64,000 nucleotides of DNA from Micromonospora yangpuensis (GCF_900091615.1 NZ_FMIA01000002.1:4464001-4528000), one strand, 5' to 3'; shown: positions 7,813 to 16,788, counted from the first letter of the stretch. Program-made: numbers and translations. The notes: generated by a model from the letters alone, not told the origin.

Positions 7813-9363
7813 ATGCCGGATGTGATGCCGCTGAGTTCACGCGATCCGCAGCGGACCGGCCCCTACGAGCTGCTCGGTCGGCTCGGCGCGGGCGGTCAGG
7901 GGGTGGTCTACCTCGGCCGGGACCAGGACGGCCGGCTGGTCGCCGTCAAAATGATCAACGTGGACCTGCACCAGAACCCGCGGGCCAAGGCGCAGTTCGC
8001 CAAGGAGATCAACGCTGCCCGGCGGGTGGCGCCGTTCTGCACCGCGCAGATCCTCTTCGCCGACGTCGACGGCGAACTGCCGTACGTGGTGAGCGAGTTC
8101 ATCGAGGGCCCCACCCTGCAACGGCACGTCCGGGAACACGGCCCGATCACCGGCAACGCGCTGCACCGGCTGGCCGTGGGTACCGCCACCGCGCTCACCG
8201 CGATCCATCGGTCCGACATCGTGCACTGTGACCTGAAGCCCGACAACGTGGTCCTCGGCGCGGACGGCCCGCGGGTGATCGACTTCGGCATCGCCCGGGC
8301 CCTGGACGTCACCGAGACGCTCACCAACCGGATCATGGGCACCACCCCGTACATGGCACCGGAACGGTTCCGCGACACCGAGGTCGGACCGGCCAGCGAC
8401 GTCTTCGCCTGGGCGGCGACCATCGCCTTCGCGGCGGCGGGACGGCCGCCGTTCGGCACCGGCCCGCTGCCGGTGGTGATGCACCGGGTGTTGCACGATC
8501 CACCAGAGCTGGCCGGGCTCTCCGCCGCGTTGACCGAGCTGATTCAGGAGTGCCTGGACAAGGAGCACCAGCGCCGGCCGAGCGCCGACCAGGTCCTGCT
8601 GCGACTGCTGGGGCACGCCGCCCACCCCGGCGCGGCGCTGCCGATCCGGTCCGTGCTGCGCGCCGGCACCGACGCGGCGGCCACCCAGGCGGTCCCGCGC
8701 CAACAGGGTTCCACCCGCCCGTACGACATGCCGGCCACCCACCAGCAACCGGCACCGGACGAAGGACCACCGCCCACGACGGGCCAAGGGACGCAGCCCG
8801 CGACCGGCCAAGGGACGCAGCCCGCGACCGGCCAAGGATTTCCACCCGCACCGGGCCCACGAACGCAGCCCGCGACGGGCCACGGGTTACCACCCGCGGC
8901 GGGCGGAGGGCTGCGGCCCGCGCCGCCGTACCGGGGCGGGTCGGGGCCCGCGGTGGGCTGGCCGGGGCGGTTGCGTCGGGAGGTCGGCGACGCCTGGGGG
9001 ATCTCGCTCGCGATCTTCTTCGGCTCGGTCGGGGTGGCCGTCGGCTACGTCGCGTCCACCATGGTGGGCGTCGCCGCCGCCGTCGGCGCGCTGACCTTCG
9101 TCGTGGTCTACGGTGTGCGTCTCCTGGTCGCCGCCGCCCCGAACGGAGCCGTCACCCCGAACGGAGCCGTCACCCCGAACGGAACCACCGCCCCGAACGG
9201 AACCACCGCCCCGAACGGAACCACCGCCCCGAGTTCGGCCGTCCCGGGCGCGACCGGCACACCGGGCGCGACCGCCGGGACCGACGGAACCGACGGTGCT
9301 GCGACGCGGGCCGGCACCGGCCACAGTCAGCACGGTGGACCGGGCGCCCGCCCGGACGCCTGA
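7813..9363 (+). CDS. Membrane Ser/Thr protein kinase (Hanks type)
   Basis: A 516-residue kinase. Residues about 17-270 form the catalytic domain: Gly loop LGAGGQGVVYLG, catalytic Lys46 in VAVKMI, catalytic loop HCDLKPDN with Asp140, metal-binding Asp157 in DFG, and GTTPYMAPE. The residue before the catalytic Asp is Cys, not Arg, so this is a non-RD kinase. A linker rich in TGQGTQPA-type repeats follows, then a hydrophobic region at about 395-445 that may form two membrane segments, and a tail of PNGAVT/PNGTTA repeats. AGGGG lies about 10 nt before the ATG. The next gene starts 24 nt downstream and is probably co-transcribed. Confidence 0.92.
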   Translation: MPDVMPLSSRDPQRTGPYELLGRLGAGGQGVVYLGRDQDGRLVAVKMINVDLHQNPRAKAQFAKEINAARRVAPFCTAQILFADVDGELPYVVSEFIEGPTLQRHVREHGPITGNALHRLAVGTATALTAIHRSDIVHCDLKPDNVVLGADGPRVIDFGIARALDVTETLTNRIMGTTPYMAPERFRDTEVGPASDVFAWAATIAFAAAGRPPFGTGPLPVVMHRVLHDPPELAGLSAALTELIQECLDKEHQRRPSADQVLLRLLGHAAHPGAALPIRSVLRAGTDAAATQAVPRQQGSTRPYDMPATHQQPAPDEGPPPTTGQGTQPATGQGTQPATGQGFPPAPGPRTQPATGHGLPPAAGGGLRPAPPYRGGSGPAVGWPGRLRREVGDAWGISLAIFFGSVGVAVGYVASTMVGVAAAVGALTFVVVYGVRLLVAAAPNGAVTPNGAVTPNGTTAPNGTTAPNGTTAPSSAVPGATGTPGATAGTDGTDGAATRAGTGHSQHGGPGARPDA

Positions 9364-9387
9364 GCCCCGACCACAGTGGAGGACGCG

Positions 9388-11202
9388 ATGACCACCGGTC
9401 GACCCGCCCGGCAGTGGTTGCCGTACCTGGTGTCCGTCGTCGCCGGCCTCGCCGTGATCGTCGCCGCGTACCTGGTCGTCGGGCCGGCGACCGGCCCGGA
9501 CCGGCGCGACTGCGTGGTCCTGCAGGTCAGCTCCTCGACGGAGAAGAGCGAGCTGCTCGGTCGGCTCGCCGCCCGGTACAACGACAGTGACCGTCGGTTC
9601 GACGGCCGGTGCGCCCAGGTGAGCGTGCACGGGCTGAACTCGGGCGCGGCGATGGAGGCGCTGGCCGGCGGCTGGGCCGCCCGGCAGCCGCAGCTGCCGG
9701 CACCGCAGGTGTGGCTGCCGACGTCGAGTCTCTGGACGGCCCGGTTGCGGGTCCTGGACACCACGGCCGGGCGGACCCCGCAGACCCCGGGCCGGTACCC
9801 GTCGATCGCCAACAGCCCGCTTGTCGTCGCCATGCCGCAGGACCGCGCCGAGCTGGTGCGGCAACGCGGCCAGCTGGGCTGGGCGGAGCTGCTCGGCCTC
9901 TCCGGCGACACCGGCTGGGCGGCGTACGGACGGCCCGAGTGGGGGAGCTTCACCTTCGGCAAGGACAACCCGAACCTCTCCACCTCCGGCCTGGCGGCCA
10001 CCATCGCGACCTACTACGCGGCGGTGAACCGGGCCAGCGATCTGACGGTGGCCGACCTGGCCAAGCCGGCGGTCACCCAGTTCGTCCGCCGGATCGAGGC
10101 CAACGTCTCGCACTACAGCGACGACTCGGTGGACCTGCTGCGCGATCTCGCCGAGGCCGACCGGGCCGCCGCCGACCCGAGCCCGACCGCCGGTGGTCCG
10201 ACTGCCGATGGTCCGGCCGCCGGGGCGCCGGTGACCGACATGAGCGCGGTCGTGTTGCAGGAGGAGCTGGTCTACCTCTACAACGAGGGGCAGCTCGGCC
10301 CGACCCCCGGCCAGCGGCCCCGGATGCCGCTGGTGGCGATCCACCCGAAGGAGGGGACCTTCAACCTCGACCACCCGTACGTGGTGCTGCCCTCGGCCGA
10401 GGCGCCCCAGGCGGCGGCCGCCGCGGACTTCCTGGCGTACCTCCAGGATGCCCCGCAGCAGCGCAGCTTCGCCGAGCTGGGCTTCCGCGACCACGAACGG
10501 CGCCCCTCCGACGCGCTGGTCGCCGCGGTCTCGGCCGGCGACGCCGCCCCGCTCACCTACTTCGACCCACCGGAGCCGGAGGTGGTCGACGCGATCCTCG
10601 ACGGCTGGGCCACCCTGCGCAAGAAGGCGAACATCCTGTTCGCGGTGGACACCTCCGGGTCGATGGAGGCCAAGGTCGGTTCCCGGACCCGCTTCCAGGT
10701 GGCGACCGGTGCCGCCGGCCGGGGCATCGGCCTGCTCAACTCCGCCGACCAGGTGGCGCTCTGGTCGTTCTCGTCGGAGACCCGGCCGCACCGGCCGACC
10801 CGGCCCTACAGCGAGGAACTCAAGCTGGCGCCGTTCGACCGGGACCGCTTCACCGACCGGCTCTCCGGGCTACGGGTCGAGGGCAACACCGCGCTGTACG
10901 CGACGGTCCGGGCGGCGCACCGCCACCTGACGCAACGCTACGACCCGAACCGGATCAACGCGGTGGTGATCCTCACCGACGGCAAGAACGAGTACCCGAA
11001 GGACCAGGATCTCGACCGGCTGCTCGCCGACATCGCGCTGGACCCGCAGCGCCCGGTCAAGGTCTTCTGCATCGCCTTCGACCAGCAGTCCGACTTCGCC
11101 AGTCTGGACCGGATCGCCAAGGCGTCAGCCGGCAAGGCCTTCGACGCCACCGACCCCACCACCATCGACGACGCCTTCGTCAAACTCGTCAGCAGCTTCT
11201 GA
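9388..11202 (+). CDS. Membrane-anchored substrate-binding and vWA domain protein
   Basis: A 604-residue protein. Residues about 12-31 form a membrane anchor or uncleaved signal, residues about 40-400 resemble a type 2 periplasmic solute-binding protein, and residues about 415-604 form a von Willebrand A domain with an intact MIDAS motif (DTSGSM, residues 421-426) and a later ILTDGKNE strand. The binding and vWA domains probably face outside the membrane. The ATG at 9388 is preferred over the GTG at 9376 because GGAGG lies five nt upstream. It sits 24 nt after the kinase gene, so it may act as a surface sensor or partner for that kinase; this link is inferred from the operon. Confidence 0.85.
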   Translation: MTTGRPARQWLPYLVSVVAGLAVIVAAYLVVGPATGPDRRDCVVLQVSSSTEKSELLGRLAARYNDSDRRFDGRCAQVSVHGLNSGAAMEALAGGWAARQPQLPAPQVWLPTSSLWTARLRVLDTTAGRTPQTPGRYPSIANSPLVVAMPQDRAELVRQRGQLGWAELLGLSGDTGWAAYGRPEWGSFTFGKDNPNLSTSGLAATIATYYAAVNRASDLTVADLAKPAVTQFVRRIEANVSHYSDDSVDLLRDLAEADRAAADPSPTAGGPTADGPAAGAPVTDMSAVVLQEELVYLYNEGQLGPTPGQRPRMPLVAIHPKEGTFNLDHPYVVLPSAEAPQAAAAADFLAYLQDAPQQRSFAELGFRDHERRPSDALVAAVSAGDAAPLTYFDPPEPEVVDAILDGWATLRKKANILFAVDTSGSMEAKVGSRTRFQVATGAAGRGIGLLNSADQVALWSFSSETRPHRPTRPYSEELKLAPFDRDRFTDRLSGLRVEGNTALYATVRAAHRHLTQRYDPNRINAVVILTDGKNEYPKDQDLDRLLADIALDPQRPVKVFCIAFDQQSDFASLDRIAKASAGKAFDATDPTTIDDAFVKLVSSF

Positions 11203-11226
11203 CCGGGCCCGCTACCCCACCCCGCC

Positions 11227-11313
11227 CGCACTGTTTCGGGCAAACAGCGGCCTTCCTCCACCCGGACCGCACTGTTTCCCGGAAGCAGCGACCTTCTTCC
11301 ACCCGGACCGCAC
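11227..11313. repeat. Two 41-bp repeats with internal hairpins
   Basis: A 41-bp unit starts at 11227, 11268 and (first bases only) 11309. The first unit contains CTGTTT (11231-11236) and AAACAG (11242-11247) as a 6-bp stem; the second is degenerate in the right arm. The array lies between the convergent vWA and thioesterase genes and may help to end both transcripts. Confidence 0.7.
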
Positions 11314-11328
11314 TCGCCGACCGGCGGG

Positions 11329-12213
11329 TCACTCGCCGACGCGGCGCAGCAGTCCTTCCTGGACGGCGGTGGCGATGTGCCGGCCGGTGGCGGTGAACAT
11401 CCGGCCGGTGGCCAGGCCCCGCGCCCCGGAGGCCGACGGGCTGGCGCTGTCGTAGAGGAACCAGTCGTCGGCCCGGAAGGACCGGTGGAACCAGAGCGCG
11501 TGGTCGAGGCTGGCGCCGACCACGCCACCGGGCCCCCACACCTCGCCGTGCACCGACAGCACCGAGTCCAGCAGGGTCAGGTCGGAGGCGTAGGTAAGCA
11601 GGCAGGCGTGCAGCAGCGGGTCGTCGGGCAGCTTGCCGTCGACGCGCATCCAGACCCGCTGGTGCGGCTCGGCGGGCCGGTCACCGGGGCGTACCCAGCC
11701 GGGCTCGCCGACGTAGCGCACGTCGATCGGGCGGGGGATCTGCCCCCAGATGCCGAGCCGCTCCGGGTAGCGGGAGAGCCGCTCGGCCATGGTCGGGACC
11801 TCGTCCGGCCCCGGCACGTCCGGCGGGGTGGGGGCCTGGTGGTCCAGACCCTCCTCGGCACGTTGGAACGACGCCGACATGAAGAAGATCGGCTTGTCGT
11901 GTTGCAGCGCCACCGACCGGCGGACCGAGAACGACCTGCCGTCGCGGACGTTCTCGACCTGGTAGTCGATCGGCTCCGCCGGGTCGCCGGGGCGGACGAA
12001 GTAGCCGTGCAGCGAGTGCACGGACCGTTCCGCCTCGACCGTGCGGCCGGCCGCCACCAGGGCCTGGCCGGCCACCTGGCCGCCGTACACGCGTAGTGGG
12101 CCGACCGGCGGGCTGACGCCGCGGAAGGCCATCCTGCCGACGGCGGCGAGGTCGAGCAGCTCCAGGAGCTGGTCGACCGCGGCCTGACCGACCGCCACGC
12201 CGCCGCCGGTCAC
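11329..12213 (-). CDS. tesB: Acyl-CoA thioesterase II
   Basis: A 294-residue double hot-dog thioesterase of the TesB family. The first hot-dog carries VYGGQVAGQALVAAGRTV and HSLHGYFVRPGDP; the second carries ASLDHALWFHRSFRADDWFL with the conserved catalytic-region Asp, and GLATGRMFTATGRHIATAVQEGL at the end. It hydrolyses medium- or long-chain acyl-CoA to free acid and CoA. The GTG start at 12213 overlaps the stop of the pyruvate kinase gene in a GTGA junction, so the two are translationally coupled. Confidence 0.93.
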   Translation of the reverse strand: MTGGGVAVGQAAVDQLLELLDLAAVGRMAFRGVSPPVGPLRVYGGQVAGQALVAAGRTVEAERSVHSLHGYFVRPGDPAEPIDYQVENVRDGRSFSVRRSVALQHDKPIFFMSASFQRAEEGLDHQAPTPPDVPGPDEVPTMAERLSRYPERLGIWGQIPRPIDVRYVGEPGWVRPGDRPAEPHQRVWMRVDGKLPDDPLLHACLLTYASDLTLLDSVLSVHGEVWGPGGVVGASLDHALWFHRSFRADDWFLYDSASPSASGARGLATGRMFTATGRHIATAVQEGLLRRVGE

Positions 12214-13652
12214 CGCAACGCCCGCGCCGAGTCCGCGTCGACCAACGAGCCGAGCTGGTGTACGCGCAGCGTGTTGGTGGAGCCCGGGCTGTCCGGCGGG
12301 CTGCCCGCGACGATCACCACGTAGTCACCGGGATTGGCCCGGCCGAGGCCGAGCAGCAACTCGTCGACCTGGCGGAACATGTCGTCGGTGTGCTGGACGA
12401 ACGGCATCAGGAAGGTCTCCACGCCCCAGGAGAGGGCGAGCTGGCTGCGCACCTCCGAGACCGGCGTGAAGGCCAGCAGCGGCAGGTCGCAGTGCAGCCG
12501 GCTGAGCCGCCGGACGGTGTCACCGGTCTGCGAGAAGGCGACCAGCGCCTTGGCGCCGATGGCCCGGGCGATCGAGGAGGCGGCGACGGTGAGCGCGCCA
12601 CCGTGGGTACGCGGGTCGTGCTGCAGCCGGGGCACGCCGATCGAGCCGGCCTCGGTGGTGGTGATGATCTTGGCCATGGTGCTCACCGTGAGCACCGGGT
12701 ACTTGCCGACGCTGGTCTCGCCGGAGAGCATCACCGCGTCCGCGCCGTCGAGCACGGCGTTGGCCACGTCGGAGGCCTCGGCCCGGGTGGGCCGCGAGTT
12801 CTCGATCATGGAGTCGAGCATCTGGGTGGCCACGATGACCGGCTTGGCGTTCTCCCGGCAGAGCTGCACGGCGCGCTTCTGCACCAGCGGGACCTCGTCC
12901 AGCGGCATCTCCACGCCCAGGTCGCCCCGGGCCACCATCACCCCGTCGAAGGCCAGCACGATGGCCTCCAGGTGGTCCACCGCCTCGGGCTTCTCGACCT
13001 TGGCCAGCACCGGCCGGTACACCCCGACCTCGGCCATGATGCTGTGCACCAGCTTGATGTCCTCGGCCGAGCGGACGAAGGACAGGGCGATCATGTCGGC
13101 GCCCAGGTTGAGGGCGAAGCGCAGGTCGTCGGCGTCCTTCTCCGACAGGGCCGGGACGCTGACCGCCACGTTGGGCAGCGAGACGCCCTTGTTGTTGGAG
13201 ACCGGGCCACCCTCGGTGACCAGGACCCGGATGTCGTTGCCGGTGACCTCGGTGACCTCGACGGCCACCCGGCCGTCGTCGATCAGCAGCCGGTCACCGG
13301 CCCTGACCTCCTGCGGCAGCTTCCGGTAGGTGCAGGAGACCCGGTCCCGGCTGCCCACGACGTCGTCGCCGGTGATCACCACGGAGTCACCGGTGCGCCA
13401 CTCGTGCGGGCCGTCGGCGAACCGGCCGAGCCGGATCTTGGGCCCCTGCAGGTCGGCCAGGACCGCCACCGGCACGCCGGCGGCCTCGGCCGCCTCGCGG
13501 ACCAGTCGGTACACCGACTCGTGGTCGTCGTGGCTGCCGTGGCTGAAGTTCAGCCGGGCCACGTTCATCCCGGCCTCGACCAGTCCCCGGATCCGCTCCG
13601 GCGACGAGGTGGCGGGACCAAGAGTGCAGACAATCTTCGCGCGGCGTGTCAC
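12210..13652 (-). CDS. pyk: Pyruvate kinase
   Basis: A 480-residue pyruvate kinase converting phosphoenolpyruvate and ADP to pyruvate and ATP. Diagnostic segments are RAKIVCTLGPATSS at the N-terminus, NFSHGSHDDH, LADLQGPKIRLGRF, the MVARGDLGVEMPLDEVPLVQ active-site loop, and ATQMLDSMIENSRPTRAE. The C-terminal allosteric domain is present. The GTG at 13652 is chosen: a TAGCCT -10 hexamer at 13660-13665 lies 7 nt upstream, fitting a leaderless transcript, and the resulting start (MTRRAKIVCTLG) matches the family. An ATG two codons earlier (13658) is the alternative. It is coupled to tesB downstream. Confidence 0.95.
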   Translation of the reverse strand: MTRRAKIVCTLGPATSSPERIRGLVEAGMNVARLNFSHGSHDDHESVYRLVREAAEAAGVPVAVLADLQGPKIRLGRFADGPHEWRTGDSVVITGDDVVGSRDRVSCTYRKLPQEVRAGDRLLIDDGRVAVEVTEVTGNDIRVLVTEGGPVSNNKGVSLPNVAVSVPALSEKDADDLRFALNLGADMIALSFVRSAEDIKLVHSIMAEVGVYRPVLAKVEKPEAVDHLEAIVLAFDGVMVARGDLGVEMPLDEVPLVQKRAVQLCRENAKPVIVATQMLDSMIENSRPTRAEASDVANAVLDGADAVMLSGETSVGKYPVLTVSTMAKIITTTEAGSIGVPRLQHDPRTHGGALTVAASSIARAIGAKALVAFSQTGDTVRRLSRLHCDLPLLAFTPVSEVRSQLALSWGVETFLMPFVQHTDDMFRQVDELLLGLGRANPGDYVVIVAGSPPDSPGSTNTLRVHQLGSLVDADSARALR

Positions 13653-13658
13653 GCCCAT

Positions 13659-13985
13659 CAGGCTAGTCTCTCCCCCGGGTCGACCCACCGGCCGGCCCCT
13701 TTCGGAAACGGAAACATCGGTCCAACCCCGGGGTACCAGGACCGGTCGACGGACTCGTGGTCGTCCGGTGTCACGCGGGGGGCCTCGGACGCGGGCATCG
13801 GCGACCGCGACGCAGAGCGTACTCGCCCGGCGGACGGCCGGTCGGCCGGGCACCGCGGCGACGGTGGATTCCGCCCGCCCGGTGGGTGTCGTCGGCCACG
13901 ATCGGGTAGTGGGACGTTGACGAGGGCCCAGTCGGGGGAATCAAGACCCGTTGGTCACGTGACGTAGAGGAACGAGGTACCCCTG
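13659..13985. other. Divergent intergenic region between pyk and aldo/keto reductase
   Basis: The 327-bp span holds no convincing gene. At the left end is the pyk -10 (TAGCCT, minus strand, 13660-13665). At the right end is a perfect palindrome GTCACGTGAC (13954-13963), followed by GAGGAACGAGG, which can serve as ribosome-binding site for the reductase. The palindrome could be an operator, but no regulator is indicated. Confidence 0.5.
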
Positions 13986-14843
13986 ATGGCACAGCCCGCG
14001 AAGGCCGCCGGAAGCTACCGGATCGGCGGCGACCTGACCGTCGACCGGCTCGGCTACGGCGCCATGCAGCTCACCGGCCCAGGGGTCTGGGGCGACCCGC
14101 GCGACCCGGCGGAAGCGGTCCGGGTGCTGCGCCGGGCGTACGAACTGGGGGTGACGTTCATCGACACCGCCGACTCGTACGGGCCGTTCGTCTCCGAGAT
14201 GTTGATCAAAGAGGCGCTGCACCCGTACGCCGACGACCTGGTGATCGCGACCAAGGCCGGGCTGACCCGCTCCGGCCCGGGTGACTGGCGCCCGGTGGGC
14301 CGCCCGGAGTACCTGCGCCAGCAGTGCGAGCTGAGCCTGCGCCACCTCGGCCTGGACAGCATCGGGCTGTACCAGCTGCACCGGGTCGACGCCAAGGTGC
14401 CGTTGGAGGACCAGCTCGGCGAGCTGGAGCTGCTGCGGCAGGAGGGCAAGATCCGGCACATCGGCCTCTCCGAGGTGACCGTGGAGCAGATCGTGGCGGC
14501 CCGGCGGATCGCCCCGATCGTGTCGGTACAGAACCTGTACAACCTGGCCGACCGCTCCGCCGAGGAGGTCCTGGAGCACTGCGAAGGCAACGACCTGGCG
14601 TTCATCCCGTGGTTCCCGATCGCCACCGGCAACCTGGCCAAGCCGGGCGGGCCGCTGGACGCCATCTCCACCGCCCACGGCGCGACGCCCGCCCAGCTCG
14701 CGCTGGCCTGGCTGCTGCGCCGCTCGCCGGTCATGCTCCCCATCCCGGGCACCTCCTCGGTGGCGCACCTGGAGGAGAACGTGGCCGCCGCCGAGGTGCA
14801 GCTCACCGACGACGAGTACGAAGCCCTGGCCAAAGCCACCTGA
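13986..14843 (+). CDS. Aldo/keto reductase
   Basis: A 285-residue single-domain NADPH-dependent oxidoreductase with a TIM-barrel fold. The catalytic tetrad is visible: Asp60 and Tyr65 in [10 protein letters not shown], Lys90 in IATKAG, and His132 in YQLHRVD. The cofactor-binding end [17 protein letters not shown] is typical. The physiological carbonyl substrate cannot be told from sequence. The ATG has a purine-rich ribosome-binding site at about 13965-13975. The 54-bp repeat begins three nt after its stop codon. Confidence 0.93.
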   Translation: MAQPAKAAGSYRIGGDLTVDRLGYGAMQLTGPGVWGDPRDPAEAVRVLRRAYELGVTFIDTADSYGPFVSEMLIKEALHPYADDLVIATKAGLTRSGPGDWRPVGRPEYLRQQCELSLRHLGLDSIGLYQLHRVDAKVPLEDQLGELELLRQEGKIRHIGLSEVTVEQIVAARRIAPIVSVQNLYNLADRSAEEVLEHCEGNDLAFIPWFPIATGNLAKPGGPLDAISTAHGATPAQLALAWLLRRSPVMLPIPGTSSVAHLEENVAAAEVQLTDDEYEALAKAT

Positions 14844-14845
14844 CG

Positions 14846-14899
14846 GTAAGGAAGGGCCCCTTGTTAACGCATCCTGTCTAGCGGGGCACCCTTCTCACC
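14846..14899 (+). repeat. 54-bp intergenic element, copy 2
   Basis: This copy starts GTAAGGAAGGGCCCCTTGTT at 14846 and ends TTCTCACC at 14899. It begins two nt after the aldo/keto reductase stop (14841-14843), in the same sense as that gene. The conserved left half contains GTTAAC; the right half is the hairpin region, less well paired here than in other copies. It may act as a 3' end or terminator. Confidence 0.85.
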
Positions 14900-15005
14900 A
14901 CCGACCGGCTGGGCAGGGCGGATCGGCCGCCCCATCCGGCGGAGCGGGTCGGCCGGCTCGACTGGGGCCCGTCGACCCGGGTGGGCGGGTGGCGTCCTGT
15001 CCGGT

Positions 15006-15725
15006 GTGGAGCGCACGGGGCGTACCGACGAACTGCGGGTGATGCCGTGGTGGCTGGCGCTGGTCGGGTTGCTGGTGGCGCTCGGGGCCGGCTGGCTGGT
15101 GCTGGACCTGCTGCTGGCCGAGGCGGACCGGGCCGCCGCACCGGACACCCGGGCCGGGCTGCGCATCGACGCGATCCGTACCGGCCTGACCGTGGTCGTC
15201 GGCACCGGCGGCGGGATGGCGTTCCTGCTGGCCGCGCGCCGGCAGTGGCTCACCGAGGGCGCCCAGCGGCACCAGGAGACGGTGGCCGCGCACGACCGGG
15301 CCCACCGCGACCGGGTGCAGACGCACGCCGAGGCGGTCGCCGAGGCCACCGGACGCCAGCAGGAGTCCCAGGCCGACACCGCCGAGCACGACGCCACCGA
15401 ACGCCCCCGCTTCGGCCGGGCGCTGGCCATGGACCACGTCGAGTTCTTCGGGTACGCCGGTTTCCGCCTGGTCGGCTTCGCCGACCTGGCCCTGTTCCGC
15501 TGGGCGGTGTTCGGCCGCGACGCCCACTTCGAGCGGGCCAGCTTCGACGGGCCGGCGAACTTCGAGCGGGCCAGCTTCGACGGGCCGGCGAACTTCGGCC
15601 GGGCCAGGTTCGGCCGGGCACCCCTGCGCCGACGCGGGTCCGCCCGACGTGTCACGCGGGTCGGCCCGGTCGGGCTGGTTAGGCTGGCGTGGTCCCCTTC
15701 CGGCCGACTCCCACGGACGCGCTGA
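15006..15725 (+). CDS. Membrane protein with pentapeptide-like repeats
   Basis: An unrecognised 239-residue protein. Two hydrophobic segments (about residues 15-38 and 57-76) are followed by a charged, His/Gln-rich, probably coiled-coil stretch (about 78-135). Residues about 150-200 carry F-centred pentapeptide-like repeats such as HFERASFDGPAN. The tandem unit is 11 residues (33 bp duplicated in the DNA at about 15529-15597) rather than a clean multiple of five. The last 35 residues are Arg-rich and lose the repeat, which may mean a decayed end. The start is GTG at 15006. Its TGA overlaps the ATG of the next gene, so the two are translationally coupled. Confidence 0.65.
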   Translation: MERTGRTDELRVMPWWLALVGLLVALGAGWLVLDLLLAEADRAAAPDTRAGLRIDAIRTGLTVVVGTGGGMAFLLAARRQWLTEGAQRHQETVAAHDRAHRDRVQTHAEAVAEATGRQQESQADTAEHDATERPRFGRALAMDHVEFFGYAGFRLVGFADLALFRWAVFGRDAHFERASFDGPANFERASFDGPANFGRARFGRAPLRRRGSARRVTRVGPVGLVRLAWSPSGRLPRTR

Positions 15726-16738
15726 TGACTTCCCCCGACGTGTTGACCACCGACGACCTCGACGACATCGGCCACTACGGGCATCCCGGCCGGGCGGAAC
15801 CGCAGGCGCTGCTCGACCGGCTGGTCCGGGCCGTCGACGAGGGCCGGATCGCCGACGAACGCGACCGTGGGTACGCCCTGTCGCTGGCCGCCGGGATCGC
15901 CGAGGAGGACCTGAAAGACCTGGACCGGGCCCTGGCGTTGATCGAGCGGGGCATCGTGGAGGACCGGGCGTCCGGCGAGTCGGAGCTGGACTCCCGCGCG
16001 GACCGGGCCCGGCTACTGCACCTGACCGGTCGCGAGGACGAGGCCCTGGCCGAGCTGACCGAGCTGCGCCCGCTGCTGGAGTCCGAGCCGGGCGCCACCC
16101 ACGTCACCGAGGTCCTGGAGGAGATCGGGCGGGCCGACCTGGCCGAGCGGTGGCTCACCGAGGCGGTCCGGACGCTGCTCACGCGCACCCGGGAACCCGG
16201 CGGCGACACCCTGACCGGCGACGAGCAGGAGCAGGTGGCGGCGATGCTGTTCGGGCTGCTCCGGCAGCGGCACCGGCTCCGCCACGAGCTGGACCTCGGA
16301 CACGACGACCTCGACGAGTTGGCCGACCGGCTGGACGTCGCCGCCGAGCAGGCCGCCGACCGGGCCGCCGCCGAGACCAGCGGGCTGCTGTACTGGCCCC
16401 GGAACGAGTTCAACGGCCTACTGCTGCGCTGGCCCCAGTTGGCCGACCAGCTCGGCGGGACCTGGGACGAGCACCGTACCGGGGTCGAACGGGAGCTGGT
16501 GGCGCTGGCCGGCGAGGGCGTACCCGGCCTCGCCCTGGTCCCCGGCTCGGCCGAGGCGTACGCCGGGTTCGTCACCGCCGGGGACCGGGACCCGGCCGAC
16601 GAGGACACCCTGGACGACTACGCCGACGGGTTGGCCGACCAGGCCGACGCGGTGTCCTGGCCGCCCGGCCGCAACGAGCCCTGCTGGTGCGGCTCGGGCA
16701 GCAAGTACAAGAAGTGCTGCCTCCCCCGCTCCCGGTAA
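15725..16738 (+). CDS. SEC-C metal-binding motif protein with helical repeat region
   Basis: A 337-residue protein ending in a SEC-C motif: GRNEPCWCGSGSKYKKCC, with Cys320, Cys322, Cys331 and Cys332 as the likely zinc ligands, as at the C-terminus of SecA. The rest is acidic and alpha-helical, with TPR-like stretches (DRALALIERGIVEDRASGES, EDEALAELTELRPLLES). Function is unknown; SEC-C tails usually mediate ribosome or protein contacts. The ATG at 15725 overlaps the stop of the pentapeptide-like gene. The TAA stop (16736-16738) lies inside the 54-bp repeat that starts at 16735. Confidence 0.8.
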   Translation: MTSPDVLTTDDLDDIGHYGHPGRAEPQALLDRLVRAVDEGRIADERDRGYALSLAAGIAEEDLKDLDRALALIERGIVEDRASGESELDSRADRARLLHLTGREDEALAELTELRPLLESEPGATHVTEVLEEIGRADLAERWLTEAVRTLLTRTREPGGDTLTGDEQEQVAAMLFGLLRQRHRLRHELDLGHDDLDELADRLDVAAEQAADRAAAETSGLLYWPRNEFNGLLLRWPQLADQLGGTWDEHRTGVERELVALAGEGVPGLALVPGSAEAYAGFVTAGDRDPADEDTLDDYADGLADQADAVSWPPGRNEPCWCGSGSKYKKCCLPRSR

Positions 16739-16788
16739 GGAAGGGCCCCTTGTTAACGCTTTCGGTATAGCGGGGCACCCCGCTCACC
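16735..16788 (+). repeat. 54-bp intergenic element, copy 3, supplying a stop codon
   Basis: This copy runs from GTAAGGAAGG at 16735 to GCTCACC at 16788. Its TAA (16736-16738) is the stop codon of the SEC-C gene. The hairpin half reads AGCGGGG-CA-CCCCGCT here, while most copies have GAGAAGG paired with CCTTCTC or a close variant. Both arms changed together and remain paired, which supports a structured RNA. Confidence 0.9.
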
